DNA of 11,078 nucleotides from Candidatus Woesearchaeota archaeon (GTDB lineage Archaea; Nanobdellota; Nanobdellia; Woesearchaeales; JAGVYJ01), in NCBI GenBank assembly GCA_018303315.1, contig JAGVYJ010000039.1, positions 1 through 11,078 of the forward strand, read 5' to 3'. A program made the translations under genes and the position numbers. The first letter of the stretch is position 1; every line of letters begins with the position of its first letter. Shown here piece by piece: positions 1-6,671 of the stretch. The notes beneath the pieces are model-generated. The model had not been told where the DNA came from and made no database searches. It saw nothing but the letters and a program-made list of their open reading frames with translations.

Positions 1-585
1 AACCCTGTTGTCAAGGAGCTCAGTGCCTATCTTGTCGAATACACCAATAACTCTGTATTCATGGCCGTTAACCAGTATCTTGTTCTTCTCCCTGATTTCA
101 TTGTCAAGCTTGTCTTTTGCTATGGAATATCCAAGCATGGCAACCCCCTTGTCGTTGGGAGCAAACATTCTTCCCTCAACAAGCTTGAAATCACTGTTCC
201 TGAAAAAGTCAATTGCGTGTTCCAGGCCTATGCCTGCGACTATCGCTGAGGTTTTCTCCCCCCTGTACTCCAGGGTTCCTGTGCTGAACAGTGCAGGTTC
301 GGCCCATTCAACCCCTCTGCCGCGCTTTGCCGCGTCAAGGGCTGCGTAAGGTATGCGCTGGCTGCCGGTAGGAGGCCCCTGAAGATTGGCTGACACCACG
401 GTAAAAACATTGCTTCCCAGCCGAGCGAACTGCTCAGCCACTGCATTCTGAAGGCCTTCCCCCAGGCTCATGAGGCTTATGATTGCTGCAACACCTATAA
501 CTATACCTATTATTGTAAGCCATGACCTGGCCCTCCGCGCTGCCAGGTTCCTTAACGTTAATCTGACATAATGATCTAACATCAT
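1..585 (-). CDS. MacB/FtsX-type ABC transporter permease, partial (C-terminus beyond left edge)
   Basis: Second permease of the ABC operon; 195 codons are visible and the frame is still open at the left edge. I translated it by hand. After a short basic N-terminus (LTLRNLAARRARSWLTIIG) there is one membrane segment at about residues 22-41, followed by an extracytoplasmic MacB_PCD-like domain that includes a VEGRMF element and an EYRVIGVFDK strand, matching the upstream permease (VVGILESIG). The C-terminal FtsX domain with three further membrane helices would lie outside the window. The start is ATGATG at 585/582, overlapping the stop of the upstream permease, so translational coupling is likely. 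It probably heterodimerises with that permease. Family assignment is firm; substrate unknown. Confidence 0.9.
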   Translation of the reverse strand, partial: MMLDHYVRLTLRNLAARRARSWLTIIGIVIGVAAIISLMSLGEGLQNAVAEQFARLGSNVFTVVSANLQGPPTGSQRIPYAALDAAKRGRGVEWAEPALFSTGTLEYRGEKTSAIVAGIGLEHAIDFFRNSDFKLVEGRMFAPNDKGVAMLGYSIAKDKLDNEIREKNKILVNGHEYRVIGVFDKIGTELLDNRV

Positions 586-1778
586 CCAAACCTCATCGCG
601 TCCACGGGATTAAGCCTAGAAGCCTGATATGCCGGAACCAATCCTGAAGACAGGGCGACCAGCGCAGCGAAGGCGACACCCCCTATAGCTGTGCCCGGAG
701 AAAGGCTTACAGTCAAGATTGTGAATCCTGCTTGATGGGCTATTGTTTCAACCCCTTTTCCGGCAAGGAATCCGAGAAGCACACCAACAACGCCGCCGAA
801 CACACCAAGAAGTCCAGCTTCCAAGAGGAAGACAGACATAACCTGGTTGTTTGTCGCCCCAATGGCCTTCATGATGCCTATCTCAGCTATCCTTTCAGTG
901 ACTGCAGCGTACATGGAGGTTGTTATCCCGACAGCGCCAACCACCAATGAGATAAAGGCTATGCCGATAAGCACAGCCTGCACAATGCCCAGTACCAGAT
1001 TGAACTGGCTGAGGAGCTGGTCTGCCGTGAGCACGTCAAAGCTTTCATCATCTTCCCGAGCCTGCTGAAGCCTACGCTTTATTTTTTCAGCGGCCTGGAT
1101 GGGGTCAGAGCCCTTATTGAGCTTGACATCTATCATGGAAACGCTTTTCTTGTTGCCAGTGATTTCCTGCAGATTGTCCATGCTAATCCAGATTACACTG
1201 TCATCTTCAGGGTTTCCGATGCTCTCAAGTATTCCCACGACCCTGAAAGGGACATCGTTAATGAGCAGCTGGTTATTGATGTGCAGAGACTTGTCAAAAG
1301 TGTCAGTGGCAATCCTGTGGCCAACAATTACCTCTCTCGAAGAAAGGCTTGAGAGATAATTGCCTTCAGAGAATTTAAGGCCATAGTCCTTAATCAGCTG
1401 CTTATGCAAATCAAACGGCAGGCCGGTGACATAGGTTGATATCTTCTGCCTGCTGTATTCAACGCGCAGAATCTCCAGCAGGAATGCTGCTGCGTAAGAA
1501 ACATCAGGGACTTTCTCAACTGTAGTTATATCATCGGTAGTCAGCGTGGTCGCCCCTGTGCCGGGCGCACTTGTCTGGCTGGCCTTTGGCGACACGATTA
1601 TGCGGTCAACACCAAAAGTCTGGAATTGCTCCTCAATTGAGCTTTTCAGGCCCTGGCTTATAGACAGGAGAGCAATTATTGCCGCAATACCTATTATTAT
1701 CCCCAGTACTGTGAGAGAGGCGCGAAGGGTGCGTCGCCTCAGCTGATTCAGCACAAGGCGGAAATAATCCGGGATCAT
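582..1778 (-). CDS. MacB/FtsX-type ABC transporter permease
   Basis: Full-length membrane subunit of a type VII (MacB-like) ABC system, 398 residues, the usual family size. The N-terminal helix lies at about 22-41 (LTVLGIIIGIAAIIALLSIS), followed by a MacB_PCD periplasmic-type domain to about residue 255. Three helices follow at about 263-290, 315-345 and 360-385. The FtsX signature IAEIGIMKAIGATNNQV is present, as is the typical C-terminus LVPAYQASRLNPVDAMRFG. The ATG follows directly on the TAA of the COG1361 gene, and the stop overlaps the start of the second permease, so all are co-transcribed with the ATPase at 3111-3791. By family knowledge such permeases do not form a classical channel but transmit ATP-driven motion across the membrane to export or act on envelope molecules. 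Substrate cannot be told from sequence. Confidence 0.95.
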   Translation of the reverse strand: MIPDYFRLVLNQLRRRTLRASLTVLGIIIGIAAIIALLSISQGLKSSIEEQFQTFGVDRIIVSPKASQTSAPGTGATTLTTDDITTVEKVPDVSYAAAFLLEILRVEYSRQKISTYVTGLPFDLHKQLIKDYGLKFSEGNYLSSLSSREVIVGHRIATDTFDKSLHINNQLLINDVPFRVVGILESIGNPEDDSVIWISMDNLQEITGNKKSVSMIDVKLNKGSDPIQAAEKIKRRLQQAREDDESFDVLTADQLLSQFNLVLGIVQAVLIGIAFISLVVGAVGITTSMYAAVTERIAEIGIMKAIGATNNQVMSVFLLEAGLLGVFGGVVGVLLGFLAGKGVETIAHQAGFTILTVSLSPGTAIGGVAFAALVALSSGLVPAYQASRLNPVDAMRFG

Positions 1779-3101
1779 TTAATGTCTGCGCCTGCCGATA
1801 AACCAGTACAGCACTGCCCCTATGCCTGTCAGGATAAGGACTGCCCATAAGATTTTCCTTGGCCTGGCCTGCCTCAGAGACTGGAGGTCCAGCAGCATGA
1901 ATACGACAAAGACAGCGACAATCACCAGTACAAGGACGCTGAAAACCTGAGTTAGCGCATTTTGCTTGGGCAGCAGGCCGTAATTGCCGGCCTCGCCGGC
2001 AGAGTATACCGGCAGGGTTATTTCCTTATTGTCGATAAACTCATTGTTGTAATCATCCTTGTATGTCAAGATGACTTTCAGCGGCACTTCGCCGGGCTTT
2101 GCGTCGACAAAAATCTTGAATTCTGCAGTCTCAAAACCGTCAGGCTCGATGTTGCCAATGTAAGTGGTTGGAGAGTCTACAACCTTGTACCCGTCGGATG
2201 GCAGAAGCTGCATTGTTACGAATTTCATATTAGTAGGGCCGGTATTCGAGACAGAAATCACCACGTTGCCGTTGGTCCTGGAGGAGTAGATATCAGTGCT
2301 TTCCAAGTTGAGCGCATAGCTTGGCCTGGCGTTGACCGGAATTCCGAGTATGTCATCCTTTGAATACTCATTGCCAAGCTCGTCGAAATAAGTCAGGGTT
2401 GCAGGCACTTTGTACAGCTTGGCTTCGGCATCGGGATAAGCCTGCAGGTTGAACCTGAAAGTGTAGCTGCTACCCGGATTCAGGCGTTCAATCTTTTTCT
2501 CTGTGGCTGAGCCCACAGGTGCGAAGGGAAGATCAATTGACGTGACAGTGGTTGTTGTGGTCAAAGTTTCCTTCTCGAGTTTAAGCTTTATCCCGACATC
2601 CTTCAGCACTGACTCGGCAATGTTGCTCACCTCGATTTCGACAGTGGCTGTGTCTCCGGGTTTGACAGGACTGGGCTTGATGGAGATTGAGCTGATAGTT
2701 ATGACCGGATTTCTGAGCTTTACGGAGATGTCGAATGATTCCTCAACCCCTGAAGCTCCTGATATGAACCTGAATTTAATAGGATTATCGCCAAGCACTG
2801 CGTTCTCTGCAACCTTCAGCCGGAATGTCTTGACTATCGGTGATGCCCCCACGTCTCCCAGCTTTTCCACAACAGAACCTGCAGCAGAAAACGGGAATTG
2901 TGGCTCGACCTCAAGGCTGCCATCCTTAAGTATGCCCTGCGCTGTGTTCTGGACCTTCACACTGACTGAAACCACATCACCAGGCTCCACAGGGCTGGGC
3001 TCGTACTTGTCGAGGAATAGTTTTACAGCTGAAGATGTTTGAGCTGAAACAGCGGCTGCACTTATCATAAGCATCAAAAGCAGCAATAATATTTTTTTCA
3101 T
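1779..3101 (-). CDS. COG1361-type S-layer-like extracytoplasmic protein with C-terminal membrane anchor
   Basis: 440 residues. A signal peptide is evident (MKKILLLLLMLMISAAAVSA, probable cut before QTSS). Three Ig-like (CARDB/NEW3-like) repeats follow at about 27-130, 133-250 and 255-355. The first two contain a matching phrase, PSPVEPGDVVSVSVKVQNTA and PSPVKPGDTATVEIEVSNIA. Two membrane helices near 386-409 and 414-436 close the protein, which ends in the basic tail GRRRH. The start has a good Shine-Dalgarno (GAGGTG, about 6 nt upstream) overlapping the TGA of the ATPase gene, 9 nt away. Lying between an ABC ATPase and MacB permeases, it probably acts as the extracytoplasmic accessory of that transporter, a common archaeal arrangement. 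Its ligand is unknown. Confidence 0.88.
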   Translation of the reverse strand: MKKILLLLLMLMISAAAVSAQTSSAVKLFLDKYEPSPVEPGDVVSVSVKVQNTAQGILKDGSLEVEPQFPFSAAGSVVEKLGDVGASPIVKTFRLKVAENAVLGDNPIKFRFISGASGVEESFDISVKLRNPVITISSISIKPSPVKPGDTATVEIEVSNIAESVLKDVGIKLKLEKETLTTTTTVTSIDLPFAPVGSATEKKIERLNPGSSYTFRFNLQAYPDAEAKLYKVPATLTYFDELGNEYSKDDILGIPVNARPSYALNLESTDIYSSRTNGNVVISVSNTGPTNMKFVTMQLLPSDGYKVVDSPTTYIGNIEPDGFETAEFKIFVDAKPGEVPLKVILTYKDDYNNEFIDNKEITLPVYSAGEAGNYGLLPKQNALTQVFSVLVLVIVAVFVVFMLLDLQSLRQARPRKILWAVLILTGIGAVLYWFIGRRRH

Positions 3102-3110
3102 GTTAGCACC

Positions 3111-3791
3111 TCATAGCCTTTTTACAGCTTTTCCGTCTTTCAAATATATTGTCCTGTCAGCTTCCCGGCTTAGCTTGACATCGTGAGTTACCATGACGAT
3201 TGTCTTTTTTTCCTTATTGACTTCCTTGAGCAGTTCTATGATTGCCTTACCTGTGCTTGAGTCAAGGTTTCCGGTAGGCTCATCAGCGAGAATCATTTCA
3301 GGATTGTTTGCCATAGCCCTTGCGATAGCGACTCGCTGCTGTTCCCCTCCTGAGAGCTGTCCAGGGCGGTTATCCAGCCTGTGCCCAAGCCCCACCCTTA
3401 CAAGGATTTCCCTGGCGGTTGACAGCTGCTTCTGCCTGGAAACGCCCTGAAACATCATCGGAAGGGCAACATTGTCAATGGCAGAGAGTGTTGGGAGGAG
3501 GTTGAAGCTCTGGAATACGAAGCCTATGGTCTGGCCCCTCAGCTGGGCGAGGTCGCTTTCTGAGAAGGATGTAATGTCCCTGCCGTTGAGGTAGACCTTG
3601 CCCCTGCTTGGGTAGTCGAGGCTGCCAATCATGTTGACAGCTGTGCTTTTGCCAGAGCCGCTCGGCCCCTGAACAGCAACAAATTCTCCAGGAAATATTT
3701 CGAGGTCAAGCCCCTGCAGGGCATTAACCTTGGCCTCGCCGAGTGAGTATGTTTTCCATACATTTTCCAGCCTTATGATTGGTTTCCTCAT
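3111..3791 (-). CDS. ABC transporter ATP-binding protein, MacB/LolD family
   Basis: 226 residues, the normal length for a stand-alone MacB/LolD (COG1136) ATPase. All catalytic motifs are intact: Walker A GPSGSGKST at 42-50, Q-loop FVFQSFNLLP around 91-100, signature LSGGEQQRVAIARA at 146-159, Walker B MILADEPTGNLD at 166-177 and the switch histidine in VMVTHD at about 203. It would power the two permeases encoded downstream (582-1778 and 1-585). The start at 3791 sits about 27 bp from the centre of a TATA box, so the transcript may begin at or next to the ATG. It is the first gene of the operon and diverges from the plus-strand operon beginning at 3868. Confidence 0.96.
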   Translation of the reverse strand: MRKPIIRLENVWKTYSLGEAKVNALQGLDLEIFPGEFVAVQGPSGSGKSTAVNMIGSLDYPSRGKVYLNGRDITSFSESDLAQLRGQTIGFVFQSFNLLPTLSAIDNVALPMMFQGVSRQKQLSTAREILVRVGLGHRLDNRPGQLSGGEQQRVAIARAMANNPEMILADEPTGNLDSSTGKAIIELLKEVNKEKKTIVMVTHDVKLSREADRTIYLKDGKAVKRL

Positions 3792-3798
3792 GGAAAAG

Positions 3799-3810
3799 AG
3801 GAGCCCTCCT
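3799..3810. promoter_or_regulatory. Short palindrome between TATA box and start of the ABC operon
   Basis: AGGAGCCCTCCT has perfect 5-bp inverted arms (AGGAG/CTCCT) around a 2-bp centre. It lies between the minus-strand TATA box and the predicted transcript start, a position where a bound repressor would block initiation. It could equally be a Shine-Dalgarno (AGGAGG on the minus strand, about 12 nt from the ATG) if the transcript has a leader. Function is inference. Confidence 0.3.
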
Positions 3811-3813
3811 ATA

Positions 3814-3823
3814 CATATATAAA
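3814..3823 (-). promoter_or_regulatory. Archaeal TATA box for the ABC transporter operon
   Basis: On the minus strand the sequence reads TTTATATATG, centred near 3819, about 27 bp upstream of the ATPase start codon (3791). Archaeal TATA boxes are centred 26-27 bp before the transcription start, so a leaderless or nearly leaderless mRNA is expected. Confidence 0.6.
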
Positions 3824-3834
3824 TATTATGAAAA

Positions 3835-3844
3835 CATATTTAAA
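3835..3844 (+). promoter_or_regulatory. Archaeal TATA box for the plus-strand membrane-protein operon
   Basis: CATATTTAAA, centred near 3840, about 27 bp upstream of the ATG at 3868, predicts a leaderless transcript. It lies back to back with the TATA box of the divergent ABC operon, the two boxes being about 21 bp apart centre to centre. Confidence 0.6.
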
Positions 3845-3867
3845 CGAGCCACCTACAGCCTTGAGGC

Positions 3868-4352
3868 ATGGCAAGGCTTAGATTACGGAAGCAGGAGAAG
3901 AGCTACAAGGGGATTATCATTACAGTTTTCATCGGCTTTCTCATGATTGCGAGCACCATTGGGTTTCTTGTTGGGTTTAATTCAGGCGGGGGCCCCCTGG
4001 ACAGACAGGCAGGCAATGAAATAACATACAACGGGTTTAGCTTCATCTTCGGCCAGAATGCAGTAGCCACAACAGTAAATGGGCGCCAGGAGCAGTTCTA
4101 TACGCTTCCCGCACAGGTAGAATACCTGAATTTCAGCCCTGACATAGTTCCGTTGCTCAGGCAGGCAGAAGCTGTAGTGCTGACTTACAATTCCAGCTCG
4201 CTGGAGGCAGGGGCATACTCGCAAACCCTTTTCAGGACAAAACAGGTATTGGAGATTGAGGGAACTGCATCAAGGTTGTCAGCGACAATGTTCCGGATTT
4301 TTTCCGGATTAGCGATCGTTTCATATACGGCCTTCTTGGCATAATACCATGA
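3868..4352 (+). pseudogene. Frameshifted single-pass membrane protein, paralog of the next gene
   Basis: As written, the frame opened at 3868 runs 158 residues and stops at 4344: a basic N-terminus (MARLRLRKQEKSYKG), one helix at about 14-36, then an extracytoplasmic part. Its final stretch is unlike the downstream paralog. Shifting frame by one base near 4258-4264 instead gives EIEGNCIKVV and an ending FIYGLLGIIP, which aligns with RGNCLELQ and HYVNLGIIRQ in the neighbour. That frame stops at 4350-4352, overlapping the next ATG as ATGA, the same junction used by the next gene pair. The simplest reading is a one-base loss in the GGGAA stretch, either a real mutation or a base-calling error. 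The restored protein is 161 residues and about 47 shorter than the paralog between VxxTY and GNC, so it may be decaying. Function unknown. Confidence 0.75.
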
Positions 4353-5005
4353 CGGAAACTATCAAAGTTGAGAAAGAGGAGGAAACAGAGGAAGCTGCCT
4401 CCAGGAATCCCGGAATCAGGCTGTTGCTTGTCATAATTGGGTTGGTGGGGCTTTTGCTTCTGGCTTTCATGGCAGGGAAAAGCCTGCATAAGGAAAGCAA
4501 CGCGCCCACCGTGGAGGAGCAGCTTACGTACAACAACTTCCAGTTTGTAAAGATAGAGGGCTTGTGGTATTTCCAGTGGCAGTACCAGGAACAGCCATAC
4601 AACATAGCCCTGCATTTCAGCCCGAAGGAAGTGGAGGATGTAGAGGTTGTGGGCGAGCTGGACCAAAGATTTAGCAGGGATTCTGTATATGTCACCTATG
4701 ATCCACTGGCCGGCGATTTCGGGAATCTCAGCCTGGCGGCAGGGGAGCTTACCACGCCGCTTGCCCAGGTATTCAAAATTCAGCCCATTGCTGCCTGCAC
4801 CCAGAAAACCCTTGATGCCTGCATGAACCGGCCAATTGTTACATGCAACAGCACCAACTCTCCTGTTATCTTCCTGAACAGTACTGCCCCGGAGCCGAAG
4901 ATAGTCATGCGTGGAAACTGCCTCGAACTTCAGGGCAAGGGCTTTGACATCCTTAAGGCAATTGACAAGAGCCATTATGTCAATTTGGGGATAATCAGGC
5001 AATGA
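4349..5005 (+). CDS. Single-pass membrane protein of unknown function with cysteine-rich extracytoplasmic domain
   Basis: 218 residues. A charged Glu-rich cytoplasmic N-terminus (1-20) precedes one transmembrane helix at about 23-43. An extracytoplasmic domain follows, with the strand-like LTYNNFQFVKIEG (59-71) and VYVTY (113-117), then a region with four cysteines (150, 158, 166, 191) and N-glycosylation sequons (NST, NLS). The upstream gene shares LTYN/ITYN, FSP, VxxTY, GNC and GII elements, so the two are paralogs. The start and stop both lie in ATGA overlaps with the neighbouring genes, so the three genes are probably translated as a coupled unit. I do not recognise a named family. The even cysteine number suggests disulfides outside the membrane. 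Confidence 0.85.
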   Translation: MTETIKVEKEEETEEAASRNPGIRLLLVIIGLVGLLLLAFMAGKSLHKESNAPTVEEQLTYNNFQFVKIEGLWYFQWQYQEQPYNIALHFSPKEVEDVEVVGELDQRFSRDSVYVTYDPLAGDFGNLSLAAGELTTPLAQVFKIQPIAACTQKTLDACMNRPIVTCNSTNSPVIFLNSTAPEPKIVMRGNCLELQGKGFDILKAIDKSHYVNLGIIRQ

Positions 5006-5604
5006 TAGAAGAGCATTACTTTACAAGAAAACCGTCCTCCAGTCATGAAAAAATAGGCTTCACTGCAAGGCTCCGCGGGAATGAGCTGGTTTTCCTGAGC
5101 AGTTCCGGGGTTTTCTCCAAGAAAAAGGCAGACCTGGGGAGCAGGGTTCTTATTGAGAACTGCCAGGTAGCGGATAACCAGAAAGTGCTTGACCTTGGCT
5201 GCAGCATAGGCGTAGTCGGGCTTTCCATTGCCAGGGAATTTCCTTCCTGTGCGATTTTCATGACGGATATCAATGAGAGGGCTGTAGGGCTTGCAAAGCA
5301 GAATGCAAAAGCCAATGGCATTGCAAATGTAACAATCCTGCAGGGCTCTGTATTTGCTCCTGTGAAAAATGAGAAATTCGATGTGATACTCCTTAATCCT
5401 CCGCAGACAGCCGGGAAGAAGTTATGCTTTGAAATGATTGAGCAGAGCAGAAAGCATCTGAACAAGGATGGCTCCCTGCAGCTTGTCGCAAGGCATCAGA
5501 AAGGCGGCAGAACACTGGAAAGCAAAATGGAAGAAGTTTTCGGGAATGTTTCCGTGCTGGCTAAGAGTGGCGGTTACAGGGTGTATATTAGCAAATTGCT
5601 ATAG
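5002..5604 (+). CDS. RsmC-like class I SAM-dependent methyltransferase
   Basis: 200 residues, the size of a single MTS domain (COG2813/PF05175), whereas bacterial RsmC has two such domains. SAM-binding motif I is VLDLGCSIGVVGLSIA at 62-77, the acidic residue after strand 2 is in TDINERAV (88-95), and the catalytic-type motif IV is LLNPPQTAGKK at 130-140. An NPP motif with GK after it is characteristic of guanine-N2 rRNA methyltransferases, so rRNA (guanine-N2) methylation is the best guess. Other N-methylation targets cannot be excluded. Its start overlaps the previous stop as ATGA, so it is the last gene of the operon from 3868. It converges on the next gene, sharing a 6-bp end (CTATAG). Confidence 0.88.
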   Translation: MIEEHYFTRKPSSSHEKIGFTARLRGNELVFLSSSGVFSKKKADLGSRVLIENCQVADNQKVLDLGCSIGVVGLSIAREFPSCAIFMTDINERAVGLAKQNAKANGIANVTILQGSVFAPVKNEKFDVILLNPPQTAGKKLCFEMIEQSRKHLNKDGSLQLVARHQKGGRTLESKMEEVFGNVSVLAKSGGYRVYISKLL

Positions 5605-5955
5605 CTCCTGCAGTCTGTCTTTTTCTGAAGTTACCTGCCTTATCCCAACCCCGAGCTTCATCAAGGCAGCCATAGCAGCCATGTGTTCCTTGCCAGAGCC
5701 AGACTCCATGTTCAGTGCAACCTCCAAATCCTGGATTTTGCCTTCAAGCTGCTTCCTTATGGCCTCTGTCATTTCCGGAAGCGACTGTTCCTCTTTAATC
5801 AGGATGAACTCAAAGTTCTTCCCGGCTGAGAATTTCTGTGCAGCAAACTCCTGCGCAATTATGAAGATGCTTGTCCACTCAGCCGAATCAATCAGCTGCC
5901 TGACAGTGCCCCAGGTACCCTTGCCAACCCCCACAGTGGCTATAAGCGCAGTCAT
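5599..5955 (-). CDS. Small stand-alone CARF-like (Rossmann-type) protein
   Basis: 118 residues from the ATG at 5955. In-frame ATG 5961 and GTG 5967 are alternatives, but 5955 lies 27 bp from a TATA box and gives a clean N-terminal strand, MTALIATVGVGKGTW. Then come a helix (TVRQLIDSAEW), a strand (SIFIIAQEF), another strand (FEFILI), a Gln/Glu-rich helix, and the segment LNMESGSGKEHMAAMAALMK (81-100) followed by LGVGIRQVT. The order of a strand ending TVG near the N-terminus and a later N-x(5)-G-x-GK-x-HMA helix resembles CARF domains, the cyclic-oligoadenylate sensors of type III CRISPR ancillary proteins. No effector domain and no cas gene are visible. Resemblance is by eye; another Rossmann-fold nucleotide binder is possible. 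Confidence 0.65.
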   Translation of the reverse strand: MTALIATVGVGKGTWGTVRQLIDSAEWTSIFIIAQEFAAQKFSAGKNFEFILIKEEQSLPEMTEAIRKQLEGKIQDLEVALNMESGSGKEHMAAMAALMKLGVGIRQVTSEKDRLQEL

Positions 5956-5977
5956 GGGCATGGGCACGTCATCTTTC

Positions 5978-5985
5978 TTTATAAA
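5978..5985 (-). promoter_or_regulatory. TATA box for the CARF-like gene
   Basis: TTTATAAA, inside the 10-bp palindrome CTTTATAAAG, is centred 27 bp from the ATG at 5955. This supports both a leaderless transcript and the choice of that start over the upstream GTG and ATG. Confidence 0.5.
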
Positions 5986-6034
5986 GCTTGCCAGAAATAT
6001 TTTTACTACTATGTGATGATAAAAAATAGAAAAG

Positions 6035-6042
6035 TTTATAAA
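6035..6042 (+). promoter_or_regulatory. TATA box for the signal peptidase-like gene
   Basis: AAAGTTTATAAAGTA holds a purine-rich BRE-like stretch and a TATA core. The core is centred near 6038, so transcription should begin near 6065, leaving a short leader of about 10 nt that contains GGGGG just before the ATG at 6075. Confidence 0.6.
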
Positions 6043-6074
6043 GTAAAGGTTTCATATAACTGGCTGGGGGAAAG

Positions 6075-6620
6075 ATGTTCAAAACCATAATTGCGATTTT
6101 AGCCACCTTCACAGTAGGCTTCTTAGTGAGTTCCATGTTCAGCAACGTGACTGCACACCAGACTGCCCAAGAGCTCTATGAGTTGCCGCTTAGCCAGCCA
6201 AAGCAGAAGGACAATGTCTTTGCTAAGACCATATTTGTGCCAGAGCCGGAACCTAAGGCAGTGCCTGGCGACCGCGTCCCTGAAGGGAGCATAGGGGTGT
6301 ATTCTGACCAGGTGGTTATGAAGATTAGCAACCCCAAATGGGCAAAGTTTACAGATACGCATTCAATGGACCCCGTGCTGAGTTCGAAAGCCCATGCAAT
6401 CGAGATAGAGCCGGAAAGCCCTGACGACATACAGGTGGGGGACATAGTGAGCTATGTGAGCGAGTATGCGGACGGCACAATAATCCACAGGGTGGTGGAG
6501 ACTGGCGAGGACAGCAAAGGCTGGTATGCCATAATGAAAGGAGACAACAACCCTAAAGAGGATCCTGGCAAGGTGAGGTTTGAGCAGATAAAGAGGGTTG
6601 TGGTGGCAATAATCTATTAA
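6075..6620 (+). CDS. Signal peptidase I-like serine protease (family S26, archaeal type)
   Basis: 181 residues. An N-terminal membrane helix at about 3-20 would anchor it, with the catalytic part outside the cell. The nucleophile box is HSMDP (Ser97); the general base is His138 in IIHRVVE, the His that replaces Lys in archaeal and eukaryotic signal peptidases; and GDNNPKEDP supplies Asp157 and Asp163. Conserved VGDIVSY and the KGDNNP strand complete the S26 core. Oddities: about 75 residues, partly Pro/Glu-rich (PEPEPKAVPGDRVPEG), separate the helix from Ser97, whereas canonical signal peptidases have the Ser near the membrane, and there is no C-terminal helix. It may process secreted proteins such as those encoded at 8071-11078, or be a specialised protease. 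It has its own promoter. Confidence 0.85.
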   Translation: MFKTIIAILATFTVGFLVSSMFSNVTAHQTAQELYELPLSQPKQKDNVFAKTIFVPEPEPKAVPGDRVPEGSIGVYSDQVVMKISNPKWAKFTDTHSMDPVLSSKAHAIEIEPESPDDIQVGDIVSYVSEYADGTIIHRVVETGEDSKGWYAIMKGDNNPKEDPGKVRFEQIKRVVVAIIY

Positions 6621-6671
6621 TTGTCGACGAGTCTACCAATCTAACATGGCATGGAATCAGGAAAGCATGCG

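Noticed and set aside
1962..2363. A 133-codon open frame on the plus strand within the COG1361 gene
   Set aside because: Antisense to a well-supported gene with signal peptide and repeats; the product has no recognisable feature.
4258..4264. Programmed -1 ribosomal frameshift
   Set aside because: Re-reading GGA as GGG would give the same restored product, but there is no canonical X-XXY-YYZ slippery heptamer and no clear downstream stem. A one-base deletion or sequencing error is simpler.
4232..5002. A 256-codon open frame on the minus strand opposite the second membrane-protein gene
   Set aside because: The plus-strand gene has a membrane helix, a paralog next door and ATGA overlaps at both ends. 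The minus frame gives no recognisable domain and also covers the end of the frameshifted gene, so it is an antisense shadow.
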